Shown here: in pieces, positions 35,468-45,518 of the stretch
How positions within the stretch are numbered: position 1 is the stretch's first letter
Layout: every line of letters begins with the position of its first letter
DNA from: Neobacillus novalis NBRC 102450
GTDB lineage: Bacteria; Bacillota; Bacilli; Bacillales; Cytobacillaceae
Assembly: GCF_001591805.1 (NCBI RefSeq)
Contig: NZ_BCVP01000007.1
Span: forward strand, 124,001-188,000
Reading direction: 5' to 3'
DNA length: 64,000 nucleotides
Program-made: the position numbers and the translations under genes
The notes under the pieces: model-generated
What the model was told of the DNA's origin: nothing
What the model saw: the letters and a program-made list of their open reading frames with translations, nothing else
Databases searched by the model: none

Positions 35468-38254
35468 TTGAAAAATGAAAAATTACAAGCATGGTTGGAA
35501 AAAGCTAAATCCGCACTTAACTTGTTTACTCATAAAAAAACGGTGAAAAGTGCACGAATCACATATCAAGTCGTTTGGAACTTATTTCTCCTTATTTTGA
35601 CCGTTGTCATTATTGGAGGCTCATTCGGTGCAGGGGTTGGGGCCGGCTATTTCGCCTCGCTTGTAAAGGATGAACCCGTGCGCTCATACGAAAGTATGAA
35701 AAAGGATATTTATAATTACACAGAAACATCGGAATTATATTTTTCTAATAATGTCTATCTTGGTAAGCTTAGAACCGATCTTGAACGCGAAGAAGTGACG
35801 GTTGATCAAGTATCGAAGGATTTGATTAACGCGGTTGTCGCTACAGAAGATGAATACTTTTACAAGCATAATGGCGTCGTCCCAAAAGCTGTTTTTCGCG
35901 CCGTTTTCCAGGAAGTATCCAACTCTTCTGTCCAAACAGGCGGCAGTACCTTAACACAGCAATTAATAAAAAACCAAATCCTAACCAATGAGGTTTCCTT
36001 TCAAAGGAAGGCCAATGAAATATTACTTGCCCTCAGGTTAGAGAAGTTCTTTGACAAAAAAGAAATTCTTGAAGCTTACTTGAATGTTTCAACCTTTGGA
36101 AGAAACTCATCCGGGCGAAACATTGCCGGTGTACAAACGGCTGCTAAAGGGATTTTCGGTAAGAAAGCAAGTGAATTAAACTTGGCACAATCAGCTTTCA
36201 TCGCTGGGCTGCCGCAAAGTCCATTTGGCTATACCCCTTTTACAAGAGAGGGAACAATTAAGAACAATCTTGAACCAGGACTTAGCCGGATGAAAACAGT
36301 ATTAAAGCGAATGTTTGACGGCGGGTATATAAACCAGAAGCAGTACGCCGATGCATCTGCCTATGATATCACGAAGGACTTTATCGCGCCGGTTGCAAAT
36401 CCGCTTGAAAGATACCCGTGGCTGACGGTTGAAATTGAAAAGCGTGCCATCGAGACTATGACTACTGTGCTAGCACAAAAGGACGGCTATACAGAAAAAG
36501 ATTTAAAAAATGATGATAATCTTTATTACAAGTACAAGACATTGGCTAACCATAATTTGCATCAAAATGGCTACGAAATTCATACGACAATTGATAAAGA
36601 TATTTACGATGTGATGCAGCAGGTAAAGGACAATTATAAATACTATGGAGCAGATAAACCTCAGGAAGTGGAAGACCCGGAAACTGGAGAAAAGAAAACG
36701 ATTATGGAGCCTGTCGAAGTTGGAGCAGAACTAATCGAAAATAAGACCGGGAAGATTATTAGCTTTGTTGCCGGAAGGGATTACAACAAACAGCAGCTTA
36801 ATCATGCAACTAGTGCTTACAGGCCAAATGCGTCCACGATGAAACCGCTTCTTGTCTATGGCCCTGCAATCGAATTAGGTAAAGCGGCACCGGGAACACC
36901 GTTGCCAAATGTAGAATTATATTTGGATCCCAGTAGAAATAAACCATGGCCGCGAAATTACAGTGGAGGTTATAGCGGCTTAGTATCTGCCCGCTATGCG
37001 CTTGCAAAATCCTATAACGTTCCAGCCGTAAAACTATACAAAGATATTGTTGATCAACAACCAGCAAAGTACTTAGAAAAAATGGGATTTACTTCTCTTA
37101 TAAAGCCTGATTATACAAACCTTTCAGCCGCCATCGGATCGCTGGAGAAAGGCGTGACGATTGAGGAGAATACGAATGCATTTAGTACGTTTGCAAACAA
37201 TGGGAAATTTATTGATGCCTATTTGATTGATAAAATTGTTGATAAAAACGGCAAGATTATCTATCAGCATGAAGTGAAGCCGGTCGATGTTTTCAAACCG
37301 CAAACAGCTTATATAACCCTTGACATGATGCGGGATGTAGTTAAAATGGGGACAGCCTCTGGAATAAACAGTAAATTAAATTTCAAATCCGATTGGGCTG
37401 GGAAGACAGGAACAGGTAATGAATATACAGATTCCTGGTTTGTTGCGACAAATCCAAACGTAACCTTTGGCATTTGGACTGGTTACGATACGCCAAAATC
37501 GCTGCAGTCTAAAGGAGTGCTGTCTTACAGCCAGCGGACAAATAACCTTTGGGCTGAATTAATGAATGCAGCTTATAAAATCAGGCCGGATTTGGTAGCG
37601 CCAAAAGAATCCTTTACCATGCCAGAAGGAATTGTGAAACGATCCTATTGTGCTGTTTCAGGGATGCTGCCGTCCAGTGCGTGTTCAAAGGCCGGTTTAA
37701 TCGAAAGTGATTACTTTAACGTCAAAGATGTTCCGACGAAAATTGATGATAGCTTGATTGAAGGAAAGTTTGTCACGATTGGAGGCAAAAGATATTTAGC
37801 GTTAGATTCTACCCCAAATGAGTTTGCCCAGTTTGGTCTTATCTTAAACCCGGACTTTATTACTCGAATGGTCGGAAAGAATTTCAAAAATACCAGACAG
37901 CTTATTCCTGAGAGAGATCGTTGGGGAAAAATTCTGGTTCCAGACGCCAAAATGGTCGATAACGGGAAGAAGCCTGATAGTGTTCGTTTAACAGCGTCAG
38001 GTAATAGATTAACTTGGTCAGCAGCATCGGATAATGATATTGTGGGCTACAGAGTCTACCAAGGGAATGTATTTTCAACAAAAGTCGCGAGTGTTATCAA
38101 CGGTTCGAGCCTTTCATATAATGCCGGAAATGGTGTTTATTATGTAACAGCAGTCGATATCGCTGGTAACGAATCCGCTCCATCCAATCTTGTTGAGGTC
38201 GGAGCTGCAATACCCGCACCTGAAAAAACTGAAACACCTGTAACAACACCATAA
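35468..38254 (+). CDS. Class A penicillin-binding protein with C-terminal FN3 domain
   Basis: A 928-residue bifunctional peptidoglycan synthase. The cytoplasmic tail and membrane helix (about 35-60) are followed by the glycosyltransferase domain with the catalytic Glu in VVATEDEYFYKH (E127) and GGSTLTQQLIKNQ. The transpeptidase domain follows, with S456-T-M-K459, S515-Y-N517 and K646-T-G-T. A fibronectin type III module ends the protein (SVRLTASGNRLTWSAAS onward), then a Pro/Thr tail. PbpG/PBP2d-like by gestalt. The TTG at 35468 follows AGAGGTGA. I do not recall this gene between tyrS and acsA in B. subtilis. Confidence 0.92.
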   Translation: MKNEKLQAWLEKAKSALNLFTHKKTVKSARITYQVVWNLFLLILTVVIIGGSFGAGVGAGYFASLVKDEPVRSYESMKKDIYNYTETSELYFSNNVYLGKLRTDLEREEVTVDQVSKDLINAVVATEDEYFYKHNGVVPKAVFRAVFQEVSNSSVQTGGSTLTQQLIKNQILTNEVSFQRKANEILLALRLEKFFDKKEILEAYLNVSTFGRNSSGRNIAGVQTAAKGIFGKKASELNLAQSAFIAGLPQSPFGYTPFTREGTIKNNLEPGLSRMKTVLKRMFDGGYINQKQYADASAYDITKDFIAPVANPLERYPWLTVEIEKRAIETMTTVLAQKDGYTEKDLKNDDNLYYKYKTLANHNLHQNGYEIHTTIDKDIYDVMQQVKDNYKYYGADKPQEVEDPETGEKKTIMEPVEVGAELIENKTGKIISFVAGRDYNKQQLNHATSAYRPNASTMKPLLVYGPAIELGKAAPGTPLPNVELYLDPSRNKPWPRNYSGGYSGLVSARYALAKSYNVPAVKLYKDIVDQQPAKYLEKMGFTSLIKPDYTNLSAAIGSLEKGVTIEENTNAFSTFANNGKFIDAYLIDKIVDKNGKIIYQHEVKPVDVFKPQTAYITLDMMRDVVKMGTASGINSKLNFKSDWAGKTGTGNEYTDSWFVATNPNVTFGIWTGYDTPKSLQSKGVLSYSQRTNNLWAELMNAAYKIRPDLVAPKESFTMPEGIVKRSYCAVSGMLPSSACSKAGLIESDYFNVKDVPTKIDDSLIEGKFVTIGGKRYLALDSTPNEFAQFGLILNPDFITRMVGKNFKNTRQLIPERDRWGKILVPDAKMVDNGKKPDSVRLTASGNRLTWSAASDNDIVGYRVYQGNVFSTKVASVINGSSLSYNAGNGVYYVTAVDIAGNESAPSNLVEVGAAIPAPEKTETPVTTP

Positions 38255-38260
38255 TACTAA

Positions 38261-38294
38261 AAAACCGCACCGATCATTTGACCGGTGCGGTTTT
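38261..38294. terminator. Bidirectional terminator, PBP gene / acsA
   Basis: AAAACCGCACCG (38261-38272) pairs with CGGTGCGGTTTT (38283-38294). Confidence 0.9.
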
Positions 38295-38315
38295 AATTTG
38301 CGCTTTTCTTATTGA

Positions 38316-40034
38316 TTAATCCTCCAATGTGGAAAGGTCGCCTGCTGGTAAATTAAGCTCCCAAGCCTTCAAGACGCGGCGCATAATTTTACCGCTTCTC
38401 GTCTTCGGCAGTTTGTCGCGGAAATCAATTTCCCTCGGCGCTGCATGGGCAGCAAGACCCTTTTTCACAAATTGCCTGATTTCCTCTTTAAGTTCATCTG
38501 ACTGTTCATATCCGTCCCTCAGGGCGATAAAGGCTTTGATGATTTCCCCTCGAACCGGGTCCGGCTTTCCGATAACACCAGCCTCTGCAACAGCGGGATG
38601 CTCAACAAGCTTGCTTTCTACTTCAAATGGTCCAACACGCTCACCGGACGTCATGATGACATCATCAACCCGGCCTTGGAACCAGAAGTACCCGTCCTCA
38701 TCCATATAGGCCGAATCTCCGGAGACGTACCAGTCATTTGGCATAAAGTAGGATTCATATTTCTCTGGGTTATTCCAAATCGCATTCATCATCGATGGCC
38801 AGCCTTTTTTAATCGCGAGGTTCCCCATTCGATATGGCGGGAGCTCATTCCCTTGATTATCGACAATAGCAGCCTCCACTCCTGGAATTGGTTTACCCAT
38901 CGAACCTGGCTTAATTTCCAAGCAAGGATAGTTACTAATCAGTTGTGCACCTGTTTCAGTCATCCACCAGTTATCATGAATCCGTTTATTAAATACCTTT
39001 GCCCCCCATTTCACTACTTCCGGATTCAACGGTTCACCAACACTCAGCACGTGCCTGAGGCTGCTTAAATCGAATTTCTTAACAACCTCATCCCCTGCAC
39101 CCATTAACATCCTGAAAGCGGTCGGAGCACTATACCAAACCGTGATCCCAAAATCTTCAATCATTTGATACCAGGCTTCAGGACTAAAGCGTCCGCCAAT
39201 AATCACATTGGATGTTCCTGTTAACCAGGGGCCGAATATTCCATAGGAAGTCCCGGTAACCCAGCCAGGATCGGCCGTACACCAGTAAACATCTTCCTCT
39301 TTTAAATCCAGGACCCACTTTGCTGTTTGGTAATGCTGAATCATTGCATTATGTACATGCAATACTCCTTTTGGTTTCCCTGTAGAACCAGATGTATAAT
39401 GCAGAATTAGACCATCTGTCCGGTCCACCCATTCAATTCGTAATTCCTTACTTGCCTCTCTAAATCTGTCCAAGAAATTAATATAAGGGCCTTCTTCTTC
39501 TACATTTTTTCCGACTAGGAAAATATGCTTTAATGCCGGTAGTTCATTTACTGGAACACGTTCAAGCAATTCTGGGGTCGTAACTAATACTTTAGCTTCA
39601 CTGTCTTGCAAACGATCTCTGACAGCCCCTTCCATAAAGGCCTCAAATAATGGGCCGACAATGGCGCCAAGTTTAATCGCTCCCAAAACTGTAAAGTAAA
39701 GCTCGGGAGAACGCGGCATGAAAATAAATACACGGTCACCCTTTTCTACATCACCATAATTTTTTAACACATTCCCAGCTTTGTTTGAAAGATCTTTCAT
39801 TTCCTTAAAGGTGTACTTTTCATTTCTTGATGCATCCCGATAGTATAAAGCAACCTTATTTTTTCGGAAGGTTTTGGCGTGGCGGTCAATCGCCTCATAG
39901 GCCAAATTAACAAGCCCCGTTTCGCTCCAAGAGAATGCCTTCTCGGTTTCTTTCCAGTCGAATTGCTTGTACGTTTCATCATAATTACGTAAATTATGTT
40001 CCCCCTGCACAACTGGCAACGCTTCCACTTTCAT
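38316..40034 (-). CDS. acsA: Acetyl-CoA synthetase
   Basis: A 572-residue AMP-forming ligase that activates acetate to acetyl-CoA. P-loop HYTSGSTGKPKGVLHVHN, WMTETGAQL and SGDSAYMDEDGYFWFQGR are present. The catalytic lysine is K549 in KTRSGKIMRRVLK, the residue acetylated by AcuA and restored by AcuC in B. subtilis. Both modifiers are encoded divergently next to it. GGGGGAG precedes the ATG. It has a sigma-A promoter. Confidence 0.97.
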   Translation of the reverse strand: MKVEALPVVQGEHNLRNYDETYKQFDWKETEKAFSWSETGLVNLAYEAIDRHAKTFRKNKVALYYRDASRNEKYTFKEMKDLSNKAGNVLKNYGDVEKGDRVFIFMPRSPELYFTVLGAIKLGAIVGPLFEAFMEGAVRDRLQDSEAKVLVTTPELLERVPVNELPALKHIFLVGKNVEEEGPYINFLDRFREASKELRIEWVDRTDGLILHYTSGSTGKPKGVLHVHNAMIQHYQTAKWVLDLKEEDVYWCTADPGWVTGTSYGIFGPWLTGTSNVIIGGRFSPEAWYQMIEDFGITVWYSAPTAFRMLMGAGDEVVKKFDLSSLRHVLSVGEPLNPEVVKWGAKVFNKRIHDNWWMTETGAQLISNYPCLEIKPGSMGKPIPGVEAAIVDNQGNELPPYRMGNLAIKKGWPSMMNAIWNNPEKYESYFMPNDWYVSGDSAYMDEDGYFWFQGRVDDVIMTSGERVGPFEVESKLVEHPAVAEAGVIGKPDPVRGEIIKAFIALRDGYEQSDELKEEIRQFVKKGLAAHAAPREIDFRDKLPKTRSGKIMRRVLKAWELNLPAGDLSTLED

Positions 40035-40066
40035 TCCAATCTCCCCCTCTTGAAGAATATGAGATT

Positions 40067-40095
40067 ATTATAGTACAAATAGTAACTATTCACAA
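40067..40095 (-). promoter_or_regulatory. Sigma-A promoter of acsA
   Basis: Minus strand: TTGTGA (40090-40095), 17-base spacer, TATAAT (40067-40072). The spacer carries the inverted repeat AATAG-TTA-CTATT. No consensus cre was found here. Confidence 0.72.
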
Positions 40096-40172
40096 TTTTA
40101 AAAATACACTTGTTATTATTTTAATATTTTTTACAAAACTGAAAATTTCGTAAAATCCTTTTTGTTTTTATG

Positions 40173-40178
40173 TATAAT
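40173..40178 (+). promoter_or_regulatory. -10 element of acuABC
   Basis: A perfect TATAAT 40 bases before acuA. The -35 region is T-rich without a clear match. Confidence 0.5.
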
Positions 40179-40218
40179 AGAATTGAAACACAAACGATCT
40201 TACCGGGTAGGTGACCGT

Positions 40219-40851
40219 ATGGAACACAAAAAGACTTATAATGCTAAACAATTGAAAACTCCTCATGGGAACTTAATTATTGAAGGCCCTATTTCTTCAG
40301 ATAAACTAGCAGGCTATGAATTTCATGAAGATCTTGTCGCATTTCGCCCCCCTGCCCAGCAGCATCAGGCCTTAATTGGGATTGCGAAACTAGAAGAAGG
40401 CAGGATTATTATCGCCAGAAACCGGCATACCATTGTTGGTTATGTAACCTACCTTTACCCAGACCCGCTAGAGCGCTGGTCTGAAGGAAAGATGGATAAT
40501 TTAATCGAACTTGGGGCCATTGAGGTGATTCCAGAATTCAGAGGCTGCTCCGTGGGTAAAAACCTGTTAATCGTATCGATGATGGATGACGCGATGGAGG
40601 ATTATCTGATTATCACAACAGAGTATTATTGGCATTGGGATTTAAAAAACACCAAATTAAATGTGTGGGAATATCGCAAAATCATGGAAAAAATGATGAA
40701 TGCTGGCGGATTAGTATGGTATGCGACAGATGATCCCGAAATATGCTCACATCCGGCTAACTGCCTTATGGCTCGTATTGGTAAACGCATTGATCTCGAA
40801 ACCGTGCAAAAATTTGACCGGCTCCGCTTTATGAATCGGTTCATGTATTAA
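40219..40851 (+). CDS. acuA: Protein acetyltransferase AcuA
   Basis: A 210-residue GNAT-fold enzyme, the length of B. subtilis AcuA, that acetylates and inactivates AcsA. IELGAIEVIPEFRGCSVGKNLL (acetyl-CoA-binding V/A motif, quoted around residue 110) is the clearest signature. The ATG at 40219 follows AGGTGA. The in-frame ATG at 40162 precedes the -10 box and is excluded. First gene of acuABC, but separated from acuB by a 180-bp gap filled with a palindromic repeat. Confidence 0.95.
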   Translation: MEHKKTYNAKQLKTPHGNLIIEGPISSDKLAGYEFHEDLVAFRPPAQQHQALIGIAKLEEGRIIIARNRHTIVGYVTYLYPDPLERWSEGKMDNLIELGAIEVIPEFRGCSVGKNLLIVSMMDDAMEDYLIITTEYYWHWDLKNTKLNVWEYRKIMEKMMNAGGLVWYATDDPEICSHPANCLMARIGKRIDLETVQKFDRLRFMNRFMY

Positions 40852-40852
40852 T

Positions 40853-41001
40853 AGAAAAGCGGAAGCGCCCTGGTCAGCGGCGTATGGCCTGGAGCGCTCC
40901 AACTGAGATAAAGGAAACACGGTGAACGGAGTGAACCGATGTTGACTTATCGTAGGGCGGAGTGCGAAGGACACTAGCCGCTAGGGCGCTGGAGCTAGAC
41001 A
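40853..41001. repeat. Self-complementary intergenic element inside the acu operon
   Basis: A GC-rich stretch between acuA and acuB with nested inverted repeats: AGCGCCCT (40864-40871) with AGGGCGCT (40983-40990), AGCGG (40876-40880) with CCGCT (40978-40982), GATAA (40907-40911) with TTATC (40947-40951), and the palindrome GGAGCGCTCC (40891-40900). Its opening AAGCGGAAGCGCC and closing GGCGCTGGAGCTAGAC resemble a repeat I recall from many Bacillaceae intergenic regions. Only one copy is in this window. No transposase or target duplication is seen. Confidence 0.75.
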
Positions 41002-41033
41002 TGGGAAAATTTTTTAATTAGGGGGATTTCCTA

Positions 41034-41681
41034 ATGATTGTAGAAGAAATTATGAAAACAAATGTGGTAACTTTACAACCGACAGACTCCATTGCTGATG
41101 CCATCCAAGCAATGGAGATAAATAATATCCGCCATATTCCTATCGTAAATCATGAAGGTAATTTAGTCGGTCTTGTCACCATTTCCCGATTGAAAGAAGC
41201 AACACCTTCGACTTTTCGGACGAATGAGAATCCAGACGATTTGAAAAAACCACTTGAAGTGATTATGGAGCGCAATGTCATCACCGGACATCCGCTTGAT
41301 TTTGTTGAGGAAGTTGCAGCCGTTTTTTACGAACATAAAATCAGCGCCATTCCAATCATAAAGGACAAGAAATTAATCGGTATTATTACTGAAACAGATT
41401 TACTGCGAACCATGGTCGAGTTAACAGGCGCCCATCAGCCGGGGTCGCAAATTGAACTAAGGGTTCCGAATATCTCCGGTGTTCTCAGTAATATTGCTGA
41501 TATCATTCGCAAGCGAAAAGCAAATATTCTTAGTGTACTTGTTTACCCGGATAAACAGGATGAGCAATATAAAATCCTTGTCATTAGGGTTCAATTAATG
41601 AATCCATCAGGATTAATTCATGAACTTAAAATGGCTGGTCATCATGTCTTATGGCCAAATCTGCCAGGAATTTCTTTATGA
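41034..41681 (+). CDS. acuB: CBS-CBS-ACT protein AcuB
   Basis: A 215-residue protein with two CBS domains (about 1-60 and 78-135: MIVEEIMKTNVVTLQP and IMERNVITGHPLDFVEEV) and a C-terminal ACT-like domain (VPNISGVLSNIADIIRKRKA). It belongs to the acetoin/acetate utilisation operon. The CBS pair probably binds an adenine nucleotide and the molecular role is unresolved. AGGGGG lies eight bases before the ATG. The last codons overlap acuC (ATGA). Confidence 0.94.
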   Translation: MIVEEIMKTNVVTLQPTDSIADAIQAMEINNIRHIPIVNHEGNLVGLVTISRLKEATPSTFRTNENPDDLKKPLEVIMERNVITGHPLDFVEEVAAVFYEHKISAIPIIKDKKLIGIITETDLLRTMVELTGAHQPGSQIELRVPNISGVLSNIADIIRKRKANILSVLVYPDKQDEQYKILVIRVQLMNPSGLIHELKMAGHHVLWPNLPGISL

Positions 41682-42850
41682 AAGATCGCGCAGCCTTTAT
41701 TTATTCAGAAGAACTGCTGAGTTATAAATTCAGCAGTCATCATCCTTTCAATCAATTCCGGCTCAAACTAACAGTAGACTTATTAAATAGAATTCATGGA
41801 TTAGATTCAGAACATATTATTGCGCCAAGAATGGCAACAGAAGAAGAGCTTGCTCTTATTCATGATCCAAGCTACATAGATGCAGTAAAAAAAGCAGGCC
41901 ATGGGCAGCTTCCAAACGAAATTGCCGAGAACTATGGCTTGGGTACTGAAGATACTCCTGTATTTGCTAATATGCATGAGGCGAGCTCTTTGTTAGTTGG
42001 CGGTACACTGACAGCAGTCGATCAGGTGATGACTGGCAAGGCGCTGCACGCCCTCAGTCTTGGCGGCGGTTTGCATCACGGTTTTCGCGGAAAAGCCTCA
42101 GGATTTTGCATTTACAATGATAGTTCAGTAGCGATTAAATATCTTCAAGAAAAATATGATGCCCGTGTTTTATATGTCGATACAGACGCACATCACGGTG
42201 ATGGTGTCCAATGGTCCTTTTATGATGATCCTAACGTATGTACCCTGTCGATTCATGAGACTGGAAGATATTTATTTCCTGGAACCGGAAACATCAATGA
42301 GAGAGGCCAGGGATTGGGCTACGGCTATTCTTTTAATATTCCGGTAGATGCCTTTACTGAAGATGAATCGTGGCTGTATGCCTACACACAAGCCCTTAAG
42401 GAAGTAGCTGAGTTTTTTAAGCCGGATGTGATTTTGACACAAAATGGGGCCGATTCCCATTATTATGATCCTTTAACACATTTATCAGCTACGATGAAGA
42501 TTTACCGGGAAATTCCAAAGCTCGCCCATGAAATTGCCCATCAATATTGTGGTGGAAAATGGATTGCGGTAGGAGGCGGCGGTTATGATATTTGGAGGGT
42601 TGTGCCGAGAGCCTGGGCTCACATTTGGTTGGAAATGACGGAAAACTCCAATTGTTATGGCCGTTTACCTGCTGATTGGGTAGATTACTGGCAAAAGGAA
42701 TCACCTGTAACATTGCCAAAGGAATGGGAAGACCCTGAGAACTTATACACCCCAATCCCTAGGAAAGCGGAGATAACAGAGAAGAATTTAATCACGCTAG
42801 AAAAAGCACTTTATCCGATTCGTAATCAGAATAAAAGTCAATCAAGTTAA
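41678..42850 (+). CDS. acuC: Protein deacetylase AcuC
   Basis: A 390-residue class I/II-type zinc histone-deacetylase fold enzyme that removes acetyl groups from AcsA. Active-site His-His lies in LSLGGGLHHGFRGKA and the zinc and charge-relay Asp residues in YVDTDAHHGDGVQWSF. LTQNGADSHYYDPLTHL and AVGGGGYDIWRVVPRAW complete the site. The ATG at 41678 overlaps the acuB stop. An in-frame ATG 27 bases upstream lies inside acuB with no ribosome site. Confidence 0.95.
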   Translation: MKDRAAFIYSEELLSYKFSSHHPFNQFRLKLTVDLLNRIHGLDSEHIIAPRMATEEELALIHDPSYIDAVKKAGHGQLPNEIAENYGLGTEDTPVFANMHEASSLLVGGTLTAVDQVMTGKALHALSLGGGLHHGFRGKASGFCIYNDSSVAIKYLQEKYDARVLYVDTDAHHGDGVQWSFYDDPNVCTLSIHETGRYLFPGTGNINERGQGLGYGYSFNIPVDAFTEDESWLYAYTQALKEVAEFFKPDVILTQNGADSHYYDPLTHLSATMKIYREIPKLAHEIAHQYCGGKWIAVGGGGYDIWRVVPRAWAHIWLEMTENSNCYGRLPADWVDYWQKESPVTLPKEWEDPENLYTPIPRKAEITEKNLITLEKALYPIRNQNKSQSS

Positions 42851-42879
42851 AGGGCCGCCATTACGTTTGGCAGCCCTTT
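42849..42879. terminator. Bidirectional terminator, acuC / ccpA
   Basis: AAAGGGC (42849-42855) pairs with GCCCTTT (42873-42879), with CC/GG extension inside and T-runs outside. Confidence 0.82.
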
Positions 42880-42925
42880 TTTATTATCTAACTTCGAGTT
42901 CAATGAGTCTCGATTGCATTGCTAA

Positions 42926-43924
42926 TTACTTCGTCGATTGACGGTGTTCAATTCGGTGCGGAAGGACAACAATGTGTTCACTTGTTTTCTCTTTATTCAT
43001 TAATTTTGTTAACAGCCTCATGGCAACGGCACCAATATCATATAACGGCTGAACGACAGTTGTCAGTTGCGGGCGTACCATCAACGACAGCCTTGTATTA
43101 TCAGAAGTGATAACCTCAAAGTCGTCAGGAATTTTATAGCCTTTATCTTCTGCCCCATGGACAACTCCCAGTGCCATTTCATCAGCGCCGACTAAAATAG
43201 CCGTTGGTCTCTCTGGTGCATCAAGTAATTTCTCCACTGCTTCAATGCCGGAGTCATACGTATAGTCACCTTCAACAACCAAGTCTTCATTATAAGGGAG
43301 CCCAGCTTCTTGCAGTGCTCTTTGGTACCCTTTGAGTTTTTTCAAGGCATTTTTCGGCTCATGAAGAGGCCCAACAACAAAGGCAATATCCTTATGTCCC
43401 TTTTCAATGAATTCTTTAACAGAATCAAAAACAGCCTGTTCATAATCAATATTTACAGAAGGAATCTGATTCGACTCTTCAATAGAGCCAGCAAGAACGA
43501 TTGGTACAGGCGATTTTTCAAACTCCTCCACATGGTCCGCGGAAATATTTCCTCCCATGAAGACAATCCCATCCACTTGTTTGCCCAGCATCGTATTAAG
43601 CAAATGAAATTCCTTCTCCTTATTTTGATCAGAATTACTCAAAATAATATTGTACTTATACATCGTGGCAATGTCTTCAATTCCGCGGGCTAATTCAGCA
43701 AAAAAGATATTTGAGATATCTGGAATGATGACACCTACAGTTGTTGTTTTTTTACTCGCTAATCCCCTGGCAACAGCATTCGGACGGTAGCCCAATCTTT
43801 CGATGACTTCTAAAACCTTTTTGCGGGTCACTGGTTTTACATTTGGATTACCGTTGACTACACGGGAAACGGTTGCCATGGAAACATTGGCTTCTCTTGC
43901 AACGTCATAAATAGTTATATTCAC
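42926..43924 (-). CDS. ccpA: Catabolite control protein A
   Basis: A 332-residue LacI-family regulator, the master of carbon catabolite control with HPr(Ser-P). [23 protein letters not shown] (about residues 3-22). Hinge: [16 protein letters not shown]. The effector domain includes [11 protein letters not shown] and [20 protein letters not shown]. It is very close to B. subtilis CcpA. The GTG at 43924 follows AGGAG by ten bases. Likely targets in this window are the cre sites at ackA (13706-13719) and megL (31233-31246). It has no cre that I can see in its own 230-bp upstream region. Confidence 0.97.
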   Translation of the reverse strand: MNITIYDVAREANVSMATVSRVVNGNPNVKPVTRKKVLEVIERLGYRPNAVARGLASKKTTTVGVIIPDISNIFFAELARGIEDIATMYKYNIILSNSDQNKEKEFHLLNTMLGKQVDGIVFMGGNISADHVEEFEKSPVPIVLAGSIEESNQIPSVNIDYEQAVFDSVKEFIEKGHKDIAFVVGPLHEPKNALKKLKGYQRALQEAGLPYNEDLVVEGDYTYDSGIEAVEKLLDAPERPTAILVGADEMALGVVHGAEDKGYKIPDDFEVITSDNTRLSLMVRPQLTTVVQPLYDIGAVAMRLLTKLMNKEKTSEHIVVLPHRIEHRQSTK

Positions 43925-44100
43925 TAATAACACTCTCCTAAAACGTACATTGTTTTCTTTATTTTACAACATCTAATATAAATCTACTCATTGTGAGGAA
44001 ATATACAATCTGATATATGTATTTAATCATACGATAAGAAGATTAAAGCCGCAATTGCATTTGTCAACATTTTTCGTAATTTCTCGATATTTTATTTAAA

Positions 44101-44130
44101 AAACCTTCTGCTTGAAGACTGCAGAAGGTT
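44101..44130 (-). terminator. Terminator of aroA
   Basis: AACCTTCTGC (44101-44110) pairs with GCAGAAGGTT (44120-44129). A T-run follows on the minus strand. It separates aroA from ccpA. Confidence 0.88.
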
Positions 44131-44153
44131 TTTAATAGGATTTCCATGTGTTT

Positions 44154-45230
44154 TTAAATCCGAACAAAGTGTGATGCGAGCAATTCATTATAGAAATTGT
44201 CAAATTGGTTCAGGTCCATTTGCTGCTGGGCATCGGAAAGGGCAACCGCAGGGTCCGGATGGACTTCAGCCATTACTCCGTCTGCTCCAATAGCAATAGC
44301 GGCCTTCGCTGCCGGCAGCAGTAAATCTCTTCTTCCAGTAGAATGGGTTACGTCAACCATGACTGGCAAGTGTGTTTCTTGTTTTAAAATTGGGACTGCT
44401 GAAATATCTAGAGTATTTCTTGTTGCTCGTTCGTAGGTTCTAATCCCGCGCTCACACAGAATGATTTGTCCATTCCCCTGTGCCATAATGTACTCAGCAG
44501 CATTGATGAATTCTTCGATTGTTGCTGCAATACCTCTTTTTAACAAAACAGGTTTCTTAACGGCACCGGCTGCTTTCAGTAATTCAAAGTTTTGCATATT
44601 CCGTGCCCCAATTTGAATGACGTCGATATAGTCAATCGCCATTTCAATATCTGCAGGATTTACGATTTCACTGATAACAGCCATATCGAATTCATCTGCT
44701 ACCCGTTTTAGAATTTTTAATCCTTCTACCCCAAGACCTTGGAAATCATACGGAGATGTTCTAGGTTTATAGGCACCGCCGCGAAGCAGCTTTAGGCCTT
44801 TTTCTTTCATTGCTTTCGCAACGGTTGCCACTTGCTCATACGACTCTACCGCGCAAGGGCCGAAAACGAAATGCGGCTTTCCATCGCCAATATTGTCACC
44901 TTTTAAGGTGACAATTGTATTTTCAGGCTTCTTCTTTCTCGAAACAAGTAACGCTTTCTCATGGTCATCCTTTTGCAAATCTAGGCCAGCTTTAAAAATT
45001 TCTTTAAAGATATGATCGATGGTTGAATTTTCAAACGGACCATCATTATGCTCCTTAATGACCTCTAGCATTTTTCTTTCACGGACTGGATCGTAACGGT
45101 AAACCCCTTGATTTCCTTTTACTTGTCCAATTTCTTGGACGAGACCTGCTCTTTCATTAATCAGCCTCAGCAGCTCCAAGTTAAGTTCGTCGACACGCGC
45201 CCTTAGTTGATCTAAATCATTTTTGCCCAT
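44154..45230 (-). CDS. aroA: Bifunctional chorismate mutase/DAHP synthase
   Basis: A 358-residue enzyme, the exact length of B. subtilis AroA. The N-terminal AroQ-type chorismate mutase domain (about 1-85: [20 protein letters not shown]) gives feedback control by prephenate/chorismate. The C-terminal DAHP synthase (about 110-358) has [29 protein letters not shown] and [11 protein letters not shown]. It commits carbon to aromatic amino acids. The ATG at 45230 is used. An upstream in-frame ATG would enclose AAAGGACGGGG, the ribosome site. Confidence 0.96.
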   Translation of the reverse strand: MGKNDLDQLRARVDELNLELLRLINERAGLVQEIGQVKGNQGVYRYDPVRERKMLEVIKEHNDGPFENSTIDHIFKEIFKAGLDLQKDDHEKALLVSRKKKPENTIVTLKGDNIGDGKPHFVFGPCAVESYEQVATVAKAMKEKGLKLLRGGAYKPRTSPYDFQGLGVEGLKILKRVADEFDMAVISEIVNPADIEMAIDYIDVIQIGARNMQNFELLKAAGAVKKPVLLKRGIAATIEEFINAAEYIMAQGNGQIILCERGIRTYERATRNTLDISAVPILKQETHLPVMVDVTHSTGRRDLLLPAAKAAIAIGADGVMAEVHPDPAVALSDAQQQMDLNQFDNFYNELLASHFVRI

Positions 45231-45518
45231 CCATCGTCCCCGTCCTTTCATTTGCAAATCAGTCTAATACCAGAGTTTGTTCCATTCAATCAATCATGAG
45301 ATATTAGCTTACAAGCAAATATTTTTAAATTTTATAATTTTTTTAATTAGGATTTATTATAGCGGAAATATATTTCTTTGTCACCTCTTTTTTCTTTAAC
45401 AATTAAACGCTTTTAAGTATTAAAGAGTGGTTTTTTTCTATTTTATTAAATTATGTTCAAAACAACTAGTTTGTGCTGCATTTACGGCAATTTTTTTCTT
45501 TTGCCGGCAGGTACTGCC

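Noticed and set aside
40130-40165. CodY box between acsA and acuA
   Set aside because: AATTTTCAG is present but the second half of the 15-mer does not match. The site is too degenerate in an A/T-rich region.
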